Below, piece after piece: positions 1 to 12,190 of a stretch of 64,000 nt of DNA (the first letter of the stretch is position 1; every line of letters begins with the position of its first letter). Below the pieces are notes generated by a model that saw nothing but the letters and a program-made list of their open reading frames with translations, was not told the DNA's origin and did not search any database. A program made the position numbers and the translations under genes. The DNA is from Polytrichum commune (Eukaryota > Streptophyta > Polytrichopsida > Polytrichales > Polytrichaceae), in NCBI GenBank assembly GCA_950295325.1, contig OX485806.1, positions 55,299,169 through 55,363,168 on the forward strand. The letters run 5' to 3'.

Positions 1-1178
1 AGTACATTAGAGGACTTCATAAGCATGGCATTTATTCCATCCGCCTAGTACTCTCTGTCTATGTAAGGTATGTGGATTACTCTGGGTTGGGCAAGTGGAC
101 CAATTAGAATCATGCCAACTGGGACATTGCTGGTTTGTCAAATTATTTGGGTCTACGTCTGCAACCACTTTTCATAGTGTTTTAGTAGGCAAATGTTACC
201 CATTTAGCTATTCGTTAGCAAATACTTATATGATATGTTGGAGTGGTTTTTGGTTTGTGTTGAAATGAAATGAAATTGAAGTGAATTTCATTTTTTGATA
301 CCAAATGTACTAGAATTATATCAAGATGATAACAGATGATTTTCACTCTGCACGAACTTGTACTATACAGATGTTAATCTCTTGCATATTCCATGCAGTG
401 AGTGTATGTGCACCTCATTTGAATATGTTACTCAAGGGCCATTATTACTCTACATATTTGCCCTTAATTAGCCATAGTGCCACATTGGGCCAATTTTCAT
501 TAAAGCAGGTTGAAATTGATTAGTCCTGTCACCAAATTGACCACTACTGTTTCCCAATAATGCAAATGCCAATCATGATTTGGAGTCTTTCTCCCATGGT
601 GTTTATGGAAGCATGTATAGCCTAGTCGTATTTGGATGTCATAGTGCTTCACTAGTCTTTCACTAGTCATTGCTTGCATATCCAACTAGTCATTCACTAG
701 TCATGCACTACGAGTTTTGTTTGGGCAGATGTTACTGGTGGTGTATTGCCGAGTAGGCGTGGCTTCCCAAGACTCAAAACCCATACATTCCCTAAACCCA
801 AATCCCAAATGCACCTACATGAAGATCACATCCTATATTGTGTCGTGATTGTTGACCAACTGACATTTAGCTAGAGTTCCAGCAGTGATGGAGGTAGAGG
901 CCACACTGCATTCACGAAGTTGGATTTTATACCATGGTCTGTAGGCTTCAACTAACATCCTTTCTTGGATGAGCACTAGAGTGATTCCTTTGGAACGACC
1001 ACCCTAAACCACGTTGCAATTTCTGATTGAACAGGCATGGGGGATTCTAGTGGCTCCAATTTCGGTACTTTTCTGCACGGTGACGGGACGTGAAATCTTC
1101 TGAAAGTATAGTCGATACATTTGAAAGTATTGGAGCCACTATAATGTTTAGTGTTTACTCCTACGGGAGATCCTACTA
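1..1178. other. Spacer with no supported gene
   Basis: AT-rich DNA with no reading frame I can support. The only visible structure is a cluster of short direct copies of CACTAGTC between about 650 and 702. Upstream exons of the phosphatase relic at 1179 could lie here, but I see no convincing HAD motif. Confidence 0.5.
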
Positions 1179-1465
1179 GTGTTTTCACATGTGGAAGGCC
1201 ATAAGCCAATTTTCACGTGGTCATCAAAGGATTGCGAGTTAATTCAAACGAGTGATGAGGTTTCATTGTGGGGAAAACCCTTGCCCAAGGTTTGGAAGAA
1301 ATGGCCATGTTGGGATGCTACCAACACTGTTATCATAGACCACCATGAGCCTAGAGTGGACTGCAACCCACAATCGAATGTGATCATCCCCCCCTTTCTA
1401 TGTTGAAAATATGAAGGATTTATTTGAGGACATAGATTATTTAAAGGAACACTTATGGCTAGCTC
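1179..1465 (+). pseudogene. FCP1/NLI-type phosphatase exon, left half (broken)
   Basis: The reading frame resembles the C-terminal half of plant FCP1/NLI-interacting-factor-like HAD phosphatases, which remove phosphate from protein Ser/Thr residues. Visible family signatures are a TWSSKDC stretch, then KPLPKVWKKWP, then an ATNTVIID..P loop and NPQSNVIIP. A C7 run at 1388-1394 shifts the frame by one base; the next frame continues with FYVENMKDLFEDIDYLKEHLW, as expected for the family. The exon stops abruptly at 1465, where MULE A begins, and resumes in the same frame at 12356. The N-terminal catalytic DxD part is not seen, so this is a relic or one exon of a dead gene. Family assignment is from pattern memory, not a search. 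Confidence 0.6.
1457..1465. repeat. Target-site duplication, left copy (MULE A)
   Basis: GGCTAGCTC here matches GGCCAGCTC at 12356-12364 at 8 of 9 bases. The difference is C/T. Nine bases is the usual Mutator-superfamily duplication length. Confidence 0.7.
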
Positions 1466-1590
1466 GGGAAACTTAGTAGTGTGAGCGTAGAGCGGAGAGC
1501 GGAAATTGGAGAGCGGAAAATTTTGAATTTGTTGGGTAAAAATAAGACAAGCAGTGCCTATTTCCGTGGAATTTATAGATAGTTTAATTC
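1466..1590 (+). repeat. MULE A left terminal inverted repeat
   Basis: The block with GTGAGCGTAGAGCGG and two further GAGCGG repeats pairs with the inverted block at about 12190-12355. The arms are diverged and contain indels, so the inner limit is approximate. Confidence 0.6.
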
Positions 1591-2023
1591 AATTTGTTGG
1601 AAGGCACCCCAATCCCGTGGAGATATTGACCCAACCTAGGTCGAGGAACAAACGGAGCCTAAAGGTGTGGAAGAATGTATTTGTTATGAAAGATCTTATA
1701 GTCTAGGTTTTGAAATGGTTTCATATTAAATTAGGGCTGACGTCATCAATTGAAATCAAACATCAAAACATATGTTGAAGAAGAAGTTGAATGGTACGGT
1801 ATTCATTCCAAGAACTCTTAGATGTCCAGAATTCCCATACCCAAATTTTTTGATTGGCCGAGATAATGTAGGTGAAGTTAGGTGCCAACCTCAAGACTTA
1901 CGAAAATGTGTATTCAGTTTAAGTAGCTATATACAAATTACTCTACTTTATTTCCATCTATACCCTATCGGCTGGGCATGTCCAATATGGATAAAATGAT
2001 TCAAAGATCATGCCATAGATAAC

Positions 2024-3401
2024 TGTGAGCCCAAAATCGGTGCCCATATGTTCAATTGATCCTGTGAAGTCGTTCTTATGTGATTTGGAAATTCTTTTAG
2101 TTACTTAAAAACTTAAAAAGAGTGTAAAGGTGGGTTTTGGTTTGGAGATGAGTTTTACCACTAGTTTAAGTGTTTAGTAGATTGGGAGTGAACGTATTTG
2201 ATTAAGGAGAGTGAAGGATTGACTGGGATTTGTTGTGAGGTGATGGCTGGGTTGAATGATTAGATTAGGCTAGGGTGTGTTAGAATTGGGTTGAGGAGAT
2301 GTCCGAATTAGGCTTGCCCAGGGTTCACTGTGGGATAAGGTCACTGTGACCTAGTTAATCCCGGAGCCAAGGTTACCCAAGGAGTTGAGTGGCCGCAGCT
2401 GGGACCTCTCTCTCAAATGTTGAAGCCAGGGGGGTTGCGGCAGTAGGTTGCCGAGGGAGGACTGCCTAACGGATTGCAGTCAATTCTGCACCGATGAGGA
2501 GAGGGGAGCAGCAAATAAGCAAGGAGGTGTGAAGGCGAGGGGCGAGAATGCGGCAATAACCGAGGCCGAATGAGGCAATGCGGGCACTTCAGGAGGTGGA
2601 GGGAGAGGCAGATTAAATGAAAACGAGGGGAGGTAGCTGGGATTGCTACCTCTCGGCCAAGCTCCAGAATTCTACATGCCAGATTTTGATTTTGATTCGG
2701 ACTCGGTTGTAATAATACTAGGTTTACCATTAGAATTCAGTTCTGATTCAGAAGGGGGGATTCAACCTCGGAGTTAGGATGTAGATGAGTGAGCGGCGGG
2801 CTTGCTGGAGGAAGGGAGGTTCCCTCATGCTCGTCGTCCGAGAGGGGAGTCTGGAGGTGGATCGACGATACAGGTCTTACAAACTACTGGTATAAAGCCT
2901 GGTGACGGGCGTTGACGGGCGGAGGGTCTGGCCAAACAACGCAGATTCTGCGGTAACTGGGAGTGACTGAGGTTATGCACTAGGGCTAATACCGATTCGA
3001 AGGGAGAGGCCCATGGGCCAGTAATGATAATTGGGCAATTAGGCAAGGGCAAGGGGTAGATCAAAAGGGTTAGGAGGGGGTAGCAAGGATTGGGAACCGG
3101 TTCCAGGGGGGAAGGGCCGTGGCTCTCAACCATGAGACATTGTGCAATTGGTTCACAAGACATTTAGTCTAGGCTACGGGTGGTAGTATAGTGAGTGGGT
3201 TAGTGGGTAAGGGGTGTAGGTTAGGAGATAATAACATTTCTTAATACTTGTAATTCATGCTATCAAATGGAAGTGATGATTTGGTGGGACATCCTATGAA
3301 CTTCACACATGTTAAGGGTTCAGTGAACAGTTAGCAGTGAATGTGGGCTCTAAGCCTCTACCCGGACTATGACGCTTAAGGGTGGGGGTTTAGGGCTGAC
3401 A
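2024..3401. mobile_element. Solo LTR (family TGTGAGCC...GGCTGACA), nested in MULE A
   Basis: The sequence starts TGTGAGCCC and ends GTTTAGGGCTGACA, giving the TG...CA ends of an LTR about 1.38 kb long. A second copy with the same two ends lies at 42463-53799, split by a Ty3 element. The last ~50 bp are clearly homologous between the copies (a GACGCTTAAGGGTGGGGGTTTA-like block). No internal retroelement coding is attached here. The flanking 5-mers, ATAAC and ATCTC, do not match well, so no target duplication supports this copy. Long open frames inside it on the minus strand are shadows of G-rich DNA. Confidence 0.65.
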
Positions 3402-3553
3402 ATCTCCACCGCACACCAGCAGCTCTCCAATTCATCCCTTAGCTTAGCCAATGAATGCAATGACAAATCCCCCAAGTCCGACATAAGAGTCCTTTGCGAA
3501 ATCCGTGTGCTGACGTGGCGGCTATGTGAGAACCACATCAAGTTTAGTTGAAA

Positions 3554-3844
3554 TTAAGTGATGAGATTATGTTCGCGTGGCAAACAAACCCTTGGGATAG
3601 CATTGGGACCCATCGCGTATTCATATTGAGCCAAACGAAGAGCATTGTACTCCGCACTTTTATCCACAATCATTTTCCATGCTTTGCAAGATAGCCTCAA
3701 ACTATGGATTAGCAAGAAACGGAGTTGGGTGTCCAATGTCGTCTCTGCACCCATATCCACATTTGCGGCATCCACCAACAAGTTTGGGACCAAGACCGTC
3801 AATTGTACATCTTCATCCAAATACAATGCAAGAGGCGCCATCAA
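3554..3844 (-). CDS. Unrecognised protein fragment
   Basis: A 96-residue open frame next to the solo LTR. The C-terminal half (LSCKAWKMIVDKSAEYNALRL) reads like real helical protein, rich in Lys, Leu and Tyr, and unlike random translation. There is no motif I can name. It may be a last exon of the minus-strand gene just upstream (4590-6530) or a relic of another element. No start is chosen with confidence. Confidence 0.3.
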   Translation of the reverse strand: MMAPLALYLDEDVQLTVLVPNLLVDAANVDMGAETTLDTQLRFLLIHSLRLSCKAWKMIVDKSAEYNALRLAQYEYAMGPNAIPRVCLPREHNLIT

Positions 3845-4589
3845 GTCCGATTGGCGTGATCTTCCCCAACCTGATGCGCCAACCCCAATCGGTTACAAAA
3901 TGAGACACATATATCATATGAATCCAACCCAACTGAAATGTGGCCGAGAGCTAAACCTTAACAAAAACATATTAACCATTCAAACCATTCAAAGTCACTC
4001 ACAACCTTAGGTTCTCTCAAGTAGAACTAAACTAGACAACCTCCAAAGTATATTCAACCCGTCCACCCGAACCTATAAAGAGAATTCAAATCAAACACCA
4101 ACCTAACATGAATAAGGGATTGACTGAGGTTTGCAAAAGGCACATGGAAAGTCAACAAATATATTTATAAATTTTTTTAGCAAAAACAATACATATGGGA
4201 TGGAGGTCCGAAATCTGGTCCTACATTCTTGAAGTAGGCCTAACAGAAAATCAAATCAAAAGACCATGTCATTCCGAATATTCACAACCGTTAATTTATT
4301 TTGTTTTTACCATGTGTGAAGACTTGCATGAATAGAAATCCATTGAAATAGCATTTGATTGAGGGCTTGGTCACATATGGCTTCACACTATACTTACAAA
4401 TCCGTGACCACATTACATAATTTTGGAGGTGTTTTGGGACGGCCTTTGGACACCTTCTTGTGGGCTCTCACAATTCATGGTCACGGCTCTAGGCTCGTGT
4501 GTAAATGTGGTTTGCAAAAGGCACATGGAAATTCAACAAATGAACTTATAGAAAACTCAAACATAAACAATACACAGGAGATGGAGGTT

Positions 4590-6530
4590 CCAAATGCACG
4601 AGGCGTAGTCAAGGACTTGGACTACCATGTCTATCACTATCCTCGCCCTGATCGGCCTCTATGTCTAGGAAATCCAAAACTAGTTTGTTGAAAGGGCGGG
4701 TGGGACTAGGAGGTTGGGATGGTTCTTTTGCCAAAAGATGGGCAAGGTCCGCAGCATACGAAGGGAGCTCAAACGTCGTCGAAGAGGTTGCAAACATGTC
4801 CGCATTAAGGACACGAATCGGGCTGTCAATATGAACTCTGAAAATATAAAACGAGAAAACAAAAAAAAATTAGCACATGCCAAAAATCCGGAATGGTCAA
4901 GATAGAAATGAAAACAAACAAGTAAGAAGCCAAGAATGAATTTACACACACAGCAAATCAAAATTGTGCTTTGCCATCTTCCGGGGAGGAGGAGCAAAAA
5001 CCGATCCTCGTTGTGGGGCAACATGCTGAGAAGTGTGTTTTTGTTCAGTTTCACACATGGGGAGGAGGATGGACTTGAAGATGTCGATGTCCGACTCAAG
5101 CGCCACAATATGGCGTTGAATGAATCGACATGCAATGACAAAACCTCCTAGAATAACGAAATGCGAGAAGGTGAGCATAAGGGAAGGAATGAGAAATGGA
5201 ACAAGTAAAAAAGAAAGCAAAACAATAACGAACAAAGTCATAAGAAAGAAGGAGAAGAAAAACCAACCAAGGCCATATTGCCAATCCATGATAATGTCGT
5301 CCTTGTCACTGAGGGCAGAGAAAATGATGGAGAAGAACTCGGGACGCAGGGCCCCTACCCCACCGTCAAGAGACCTCTTGTCTTTCTACCAAGAGTTGGG
5401 GCCAAGTAGACATTTTCAATTAGCCGTTGGGCCTAGAAGCCTAGCAGCTTCAGACCATCATAACTTCCTTGTATGATGTTTGATACTAACACCCAACCAC
5501 TTCATCTTCATCTACGTTTCACGTAGATGCCGATGCACTCCTCACTTGCCCCATTCGAGCACGTATTAAGGAAGTTATGCCTGTTTGAACCTTGGCAATC
5601 TTGGAAATCACACCCAGACATTAGGATGAATACGACCCGCTCCAACCTGCAAATCAAAAATCCAAAGAAAAATATAAGAAGACAATTTTTGAATTAGAAT
5701 GAATAAACGGGAAAACAATAAAATATCGCACAAACCTTAGTAAGGAATTCTTGGATGCGACGGTAAGCTGGAGGGGGAACCTTGGACCGCATGAGATCCT
5801 CCATTAGCTCCCCCATGTCGACATTCTCAAGCAAAGACAGAGAAGACGACTTCTCCGAAGAAGTTGCGGAGGTATCCGGAGCAACGGCCTTCCTCTTGCG
5901 TGGCACGGAGGGAATGGTGACACTGCTATGGGAAGGAGCAGGAACATGGTCCCGAGAAGGGGCAGAAGGAGTTGCCGTTGGATTTCCGACAACTATGGTA
6001 GCTGGAGTGCGCTGAACAGAGGCTTTGGTGAAAGAACGGGTGGACACTTGACTAGAAGCCAATTTCTTACCCTTGCCTATGGCCTTCACCGGTGCAACCT
6101 CTTTGTCAATGGCGGGAGGAGGAGGATTCTCATCTTCATCCGACTCTTCCTCCAATTCAATGACCTCAGGGGCAGCGGAAACAAGGCTGTTGTAGAGGGG
6201 TTCTTCTACTTCGGGAACAAATCCACGAGAACAATCCAGGTACCAACCACCAGCGACCAAATGCACGTGTGGAAATTTTGCAAGTTGCATGGGCATGTAC
6301 ACACAAAGATTTGAGTTGTCATCGATCCACTCGTGAAGGAAAGACGGCAAGGACGAAGCTGGAAGAACATTCTTTACGATAAGCTCACGGTGAATGTACC
6401 TACGAAGTGAAGAAAATTAGAACAAAGAAATGGAGAGAAAAGAAACGAAGATATGAAGGACAAAAGAAAAAAGAAAAATAATTACCGGTAAGCAAGGCAC
6501 TTGATAGCAATGGGTCACTGCTGTCCATGG
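4590..6530 (-). pseudogene. Unrecognised multi-exon gene inside MULE A
   Basis: Several exon-like blocks lie in order on the minus strand with plausible GT-AG borders. One block ends at about 6487 (TTACCG|GTAATT). A block from about 6401 to 5738 follows (CTTCGTAG|G ... ACTAAG|GTTTGT). Others start at about 5650 (TTTGCAG|G), near 5153 and near 4828. The 6401-5738 exon encodes an acidic stretch (EVIELEEESDEDE), then basic and Ser/Pro/Thr-rich sequence, so the product may be nuclear. The last block ends in a Pro-rich, Asp/Glu-rich tail. In-frame stops occur (for example TGA where VWVRFPR-like sequence suggests Arg). I do not recognise the family. It runs opposite to the transposase, so it could be a captured host gene or a second element gene. 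Confidence 0.4.
5509..5529. repeat. Short perfect hairpin
   Basis: CATCTACGT and ACGTAGATG form 9-bp arms around a TTC loop. It lies in the third exon-like block of the unrecognised minus-strand gene. No function is assigned. Confidence 0.5.
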
Positions 6531-6787
6531 GTCAACACCATGGAAGTTTTGGCAACACGATGATCAACACCATGGAAGTTCACCTTAGCCATTGGCTACC
6601 TACGAAGGGGAGAGTCCCGAATGCATGTGTAGGAGGGTTTGGTGACCTAGCCATGAGCTTGAAGGTCCGCGGTTTTGGGAGCTAACCATGCATGTGCGTG
6701 GGATGTGCAGGTTAGCGCTCGTGGCACTTGCTAGGTTGGAAAGGCGGTCAAGCTAGGTGAAGGAAAACTAGCAAGGGTTGCGACATA
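6531..6787. other. Spacer upstream of satellite array
   Basis: About 260 bp without a gene. It holds two copies of a short CAACACCATGGAAGTT block near 6535-6585 and is the putative upstream region of the minus-strand gene. Confidence 0.4.
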
Positions 6788-7863
6788 GACCCTCTCGGTT
6801 CCGAGAGGGTCTCACTCTAGTGCACACACAAAAAATTTCAACATAAGACCCTTGGGAGTCCACATACATTCACATACATAAGGCACCTCATACTTGTCAA
6901 AATCAAGTCCATACTATCGCCACCTCGACCCTCTCGGTTCGGAGAGGGTCGGACTCTACTGCATACACATAAAATTTCAACATAACAACCTAGCTAGTCC
7001 ACATACATACACATACACAAGGAATATCATACTTGTCAAAATCTGGTCCATACTACCACCACCTAGACCATGTCGGTTCCAAGAGGGTCGGACTCTAGTG
7101 CATACACAAAATATTTCAACATAAGTACCTACCTAGTCCACATACATACACATACACAAGGCACCTCATACTTGTCAAAATTTGGTCCACACTACCAAAC
7201 CCTAGACCCTCTCGGTTCCGAGAGGGCCCGACTCTAGTGCATACGCAAAACATTTCAACGTAGGTACCTACCTTGTCCACATACATACACATACACAAGG
7301 AACCTCATTCAAGTCAAAATCTGGTCCATACTACCGAACTCTAGACCCTCTCGGTTCCGAGAGGGTTGGACTCTAGTGCATACAAAAAAAAATTTAAGAT
7401 AAGAACCTAGATAGTCCACATACATACACATACACAAGGAACCTCATTGAAGTCAAAATCTGTTCCATACTACCGCCACCTAGACCCTCTCGGTTCTGAG
7501 AGGGTCCGACTCTAGTGCATACACAAAAAATTTCAACATAAGTACCTACCTAGTCCACATACATGCACATACATAAGGAACCTCATACTTGTAAAAATCT
7601 GTTCCATACTACCGAACCCTAGACCCTCTCGGATCCGAGAGGGTCGAACTCTATTGCAAACACAAAGAATTTCAACATAAGTACCTACCTAGTCCACATT
7701 CATTCAGATACACAAGGAACCTCAAACTTGTCAAAATTTGTTCCATACTACCGCCACTTAGACCCTCTCGGAACCGAGAGGGTCTCACTCTAGTGCACAC
7801 ACAAAAAATTTCAACATAAGACCCTAGCTAGTCCACATACATACACATACACAAGGAACCTCA
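6788..7863. repeat. 139-bp tandem satellite, 7.7 units, hairpin core
   Basis: Eight hairpin cores start at 6788, 6927, 7066, 7205, 7344, 7483, 7622 and 7761, exactly 139 bp apart each time. Each core has arms GACCCTCTCGG and CCGAGAGGGTC around a two-base centre (TT in most, AT in the seventh, AA in the eighth). The third core is damaged on the left arm. The rest of each unit is AT-rich and holds a CACATACATACACATACA-type stretch. The array stops at about 7863, exactly where homology to the MULE transposase begins, so it has replaced the transposase N-terminus. No indel between units implies recent homogenisation. Confidence 0.9.
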
Positions 7864-10800
7864 CTATCATACATCTTTCCGATTCCTCCGATGGTGATGA
7901 ACCCCCCGTATCCACTCCCATTCACAAGCCATCCTCATCCTCCGTCCGTTCCACCTTTGTTACCCTGCCTCTTCTGTCTCCTCTTCCTCCCTCCCCAGCT
8001 AAACCCCCGAATTCCATTCTTCAATGTCTACGTACTCTTGCTTCCATGCCCGGTAGGAAGAACATCCTCAAGAAGCTTGATTATGACTCCTTACAAATTG
8101 AAGACGTGAATTTTCTGCCGCCTGGTTTTGATGGGATTCGAATGTTTGTCCTCCCCCCGTTGGTGTCTCTTCCTCTCATACCAAGGCTAAATCCATGGAC
8201 GGCATGGACAAACGCTATGACGGCCATGTTTGGACCAAAACCCAGACCACCAATATCACCAATGACATGGGCCTTTCTTTTCGCTCCTCCAGTTGCGTTG
8301 GCCACCTCCAATGCCATAATCCTCTTTGCGATTACCTCCAACGTGCTCATTGCACTTCCCCGGTTAATGAAACTGATTTCGACGGCTTCACAAAGGTGCC
8401 CTTTCCCGTTGGTGGTCCCTTCCCTTTGGGCTCCACTCTAAAGTGCAGGATCTGTAAGGAGCCCCCTACGTGCATTGCACCATGCCACGTCAAAATCTTC
8501 TATGTCCACGGCAATGACACAACTCAACGTGCGTGCATTCATCTTGGCAACCGTTGCCACCTAGTCAAGGTCGGCAACTGCAGAGATAGCCGCCAGCGCA
8601 TCGACGCCCTAATCGAAGAGCACGTCGAGCAAACGCCCCAAGCCACTCATAGCAAAATCGTCCTTGAAGCTAGCAAGGACCTTGTGGGTGAGTTCCTCCT
8701 CCGCAATGATAGTGATCCTCATCGCCTTCTCTCGTTGGAAGAACTTGAGCCTGTTTTTTATCGTTGGAAGGAGTTGAATTCCCCCCACCTCCTTAACAAG
8801 GTTATCAATTTCAAATACTTACGTAGGTTAGGGGTTATGGATGGCATTTCCAAGCTTTGAGGTGTCAGCAACTGGGCCTATGTCTAGCGTAATCAATTCC
8901 CGGCCCAGGGTGACGATACGGACAAAGTTTTTGTTTTCAAGATGTTTGAGGTCGACCCTGGCAGTGGGGTCGACTTGGTTAAGCGCATGCAACCTGGTGG
9001 GGATCTCGAGCATGGTTGGATCATGTCTGACCATGTCAAATGCGTCGCCAAATGGACCACCATGGCCTGCCACGTATACGACGGAACCTACCAACGCATC
9101 ATGACCATCGCTTGCTGCGACTTCCAATCCGAGGCCAAGGATGCTCAAGTTCTTTTCTAGCAGAACCTCAACCAAGTCATGTCCTGGCACGGTATCCCAC
9201 ATCCAAACTTCATAGGCTTCATGGTAGACAGTGCCCAAGCTAATTGGAACGTTGTGCGGTTCAGGAGATCCTAAAGTTCCAACGGAGGGCCGTGAGCGCA
9301 CTTGTTATTTTCACTGGAAACAATCGCTTCAGAAACATACGAAATCGTATATAAAACATGAGTTACAAGACCAACATAGACACCTTTGCCTTCAATATCG
9401 GAATGCGTCGTCTATGGAAGAGGCGGACACTAGGTACCTAGCTATCAAGGCTTGGTGGGCGTCGTCGAATTGTACAAGTGAGGATGGTCTCAAACACCTC
9501 CAACTATGGCTTGCTTTTTGGCACTTCTGCTACTTTCAATGGGGTGGTTTCATGGAATTGGTACATTTCCCTTGTGATTCATTTCTTTTTTCTGCATTTA
9601 TTTTCCTCTCTCTGTACTCCCTCTTATACTATATTTCTCCAATCAGGAAAAGGTATTGACCCAAGACCAGTTGGCCGAGATGCCGTCGTGCAATCTTGCG
9701 GAGTCCATCCACAACAAGTGGCTTCAAGCCTCTGGCAACAAGGGTGGAGATTTGTACGTGGCTACCGTGGACGACTACATTCGCGCCTTCTTACAAGTTG
9801 TTGCATACTACCAATTCCTTAAAGGTGGAGTTGGCGGTGATGGTCCAAGCAAAGAAGAACTGAAACTAAGGGGAGCTCAACGTCGAGCTCAGCGTATTGG
9901 CGACCCCATAGTGTTGCAGAAGGTCTTGCATGACATGCCCGGTGGGGAAGAGTTTGCACTCGCGATCCACACCTTGAGGGCGCCGAGGTGTTTGGATCGC
10001 AGAAGCGAAGATCGGACACTCCAATTGGTGATGATGGCGAGACGCACCGCCCCGATACCGTCAACTTCTCTCACCCTCCCCCCGCTAAGCGAGTCACTCG
10101 ATCTCAACCAGTACCACTACCTACTATCATTGAGGAGTTTTTCCCGTTTGTACAAGAGGTTCAAGTGCCTTCTCCAGTAGGAATTGGTTTTCATCGTGTC
10201 ACCGCCGTACAAGAAACCAAAGTAGATGTCTCTCTTTGGCATATTGCCCGCTACCGCATACCTCTAGGAAGTCTTGTTGGGCTAACCATGCGGGCACGAA
10301 GAAGAAGTGCACTGCAAGAATTGTCACCAATAATAAGAGCGTCCATGCGCCGACCTACACCGGTATGTGGCATCATTACACACTCAAAGCGGAGAAGCGC
10401 ATGGACTTCGTCTTTTGCCCAGACGACATCGAGCATTGTATAGTAGGGCCCTCGTCGGAAATGGGTCATGCCGTTCTTTGCTGATGATCAGAAACCTCCC
10501 ATTCCTCCAATCTGGCCCGTCAAGATTGGTACCAACCTCACCCGTTCTGAGATCTTCGCGCTTGAGAACGCAGGTTTTCAACTCCCACCAAATGAGCGCA
10601 TCACACCAACTCGACTCTTCACCAATTCCGCTCCCCCACCAGATATGTCTGGAATCCGTATTCCAGACAACCCAGACTTCATCCCTCCGACAAGATTGTC
10701 CAAGGTTGTTCGACGATCCATCAACGCACCTTCGGCAAAGCAGACGCAGATGGTTTGCCTCTGCTGAAGCTATGCATGGTACTGTTCCGAAATTAACTAT

Positions 10801-11103
10801 GATCCCTCAACTGGGCTTTGATTGCATTATCATTATGTAGTCCAAGTCAAAACCGCAACCCCCCATCTACCAAGTCATAGTGAGTTCTCTTCCAGAATGC
10901 AATTGCGAATGCTTCTTGGATATGATTTCCAAGTTTGCCGCAAACGAAATTCTTATCTGAATTGTAAGCATCTCTATTACATCTTCATCAAGGTTTCTAA
11001 TTTGGATGCGGAAGTGAATTTGTTCATTCACGCCCCGACCTTTAGCTTCAATGAAGTCAAACTCATCCTCGAAAGGGGTCTTTTGACACATTCTACTTCC
11101 TAG
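7863..11103 (+). pseudogene. MULE A transposase, decayed copy
   Basis: Collinear with the minus-strand transposase at 59156-62906. Order of parts: a Ser/Asp linker (LSDSSDGDE), a WRKY-GCM1-like zinc region at about 8195-8350 (RYDGHVW ... C.GHLQC...C), a MULE-type core with GFMVDSAQANWN and a CYFHW motif, and a C-terminal SWIM-like region (LNCKHLYY). Frameshifts occur near 8152 (C6 run), 9262, 9960 and in the SWIM region. In-frame stops at 8858 (TGA), 8885 (TAG) and 9158 (TAG) sit where MULE B has Arg, Gln and Trp. An intron at about 9561-9650 (donor GTACAT) matches the intron position in MULE B. The N-terminus is missing, replaced by the satellite. The gene would have cut and moved the element. 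Confidence 0.75.
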
Positions 11104-12190
11104 AATTCATCTCAGCCTACCAATACATTGTGTCCTACTAGATATGCCAATTGTGGATATTATGTGAACTCAAAATTGTTTGCGATAATAAATAAAATTC
11201 CATGGATTATTTTTATTCCCTTCAAGATGTTTTATTACAACACGGAATTGTGTCAAGCATGCCTATTATGTATATCAACTATACTTCCGTGTTTCCATCC
11301 TCCTACATGCTTCGGACTTCTTTTCGTTGTCCCTTCTTGATGGAGGTGGACCCGGTCGAAGCAAATCAACGTACGAAACCGTTTTATCCCTCATTCGATT
11401 CTTCAATGGACGACGATGCGGCGGTAATCCTCTCATCCTATCGCAAAACGACAAAGACCTCGAACATTCGACTACCATCTTGACTTCCTGCTCCATGTCG
11501 ATTGACTTGTCTTCATTCAAATCATGCGCATCATTTGCCTCACTATTCATGCACCTTGTTTCGTCCTTCTCCTGCACATCACCTCGCATTTTTTTTTTTT
11601 GCATATCGTTTCTGTTCCTTCTGCATCCTAAACCTCCATGCTTGTGTGGATTGCGAAAATGGAGTGAGTTCGTAGTCATCACTATGTTGATTTCCAACAC
11701 CTATGTCATGTTCCGACGATGGATTAAAGGGAACATGGGCATCTCCTAGACTTTTAATCTCCTTCTCCCATCCTAGGCCAGCAAATATGTCTCTCCCCTC
11801 TCCCATTGTGTGCATATGTCTCTACATCCGTATTGGATGTGAGTATAACTTATGTCCTCATTTATATACAGCTGAAGATAATCTCTTCGACCACAAACAA
11901 TAAATTGTTGGAGTCCAAGCTCTAGAGTTGACTCACACATAGGACAAAGATAAAAGTGATGGAATAAAAACGAAGCAAGTTGATCACCCTTTCTATTTTG
12001 ATTGACTCATTCTTCAATTATACCAACATCGATAAAATTATTTTCATTCGTTCTTTCTTGGTTCATCATTGGTTTTATCATATACTTATTTGTTTTATCT
12101 TAATTTATATCATTTTAGTACTTCCCAATTTCCAAATGTAATGAGACCATTTCAAATTCAGGGCCTTTTGATTTTATTTTTGGATCTAGA
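11104..12190. other. MULE A 3' non-coding region
   Basis: AT-rich region between the end of the transposase and the right inverted end. It holds a T13 run near 11590. Open frames near 11202-11815 show no family features and overlap on both strands, so I do not call them. Confidence 0.5.

Noticed and set aside
2413..3163. Two minus-strand open frames of 105 and 112 residues
   Set aside because: They lie inside the solo LTR, are Pro/Leu/Ser-rich translations of G-rich DNA and have no counterpart in the second LTR copy.
6788..7863. CRISPR-like array (regular short palindromic repeats)
   Set aside because: The sequence between the hairpin cores is itself repeated in every unit, so there are no unique spacers; this is a tandem satellite in a plant genome.
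11202..11815. Overlapping open frames on both strands near the 3' end of MULE A
   Set aside because: No conserved motif, both strands open by chance, and no counterpart in MULE B downstream of its transposase.
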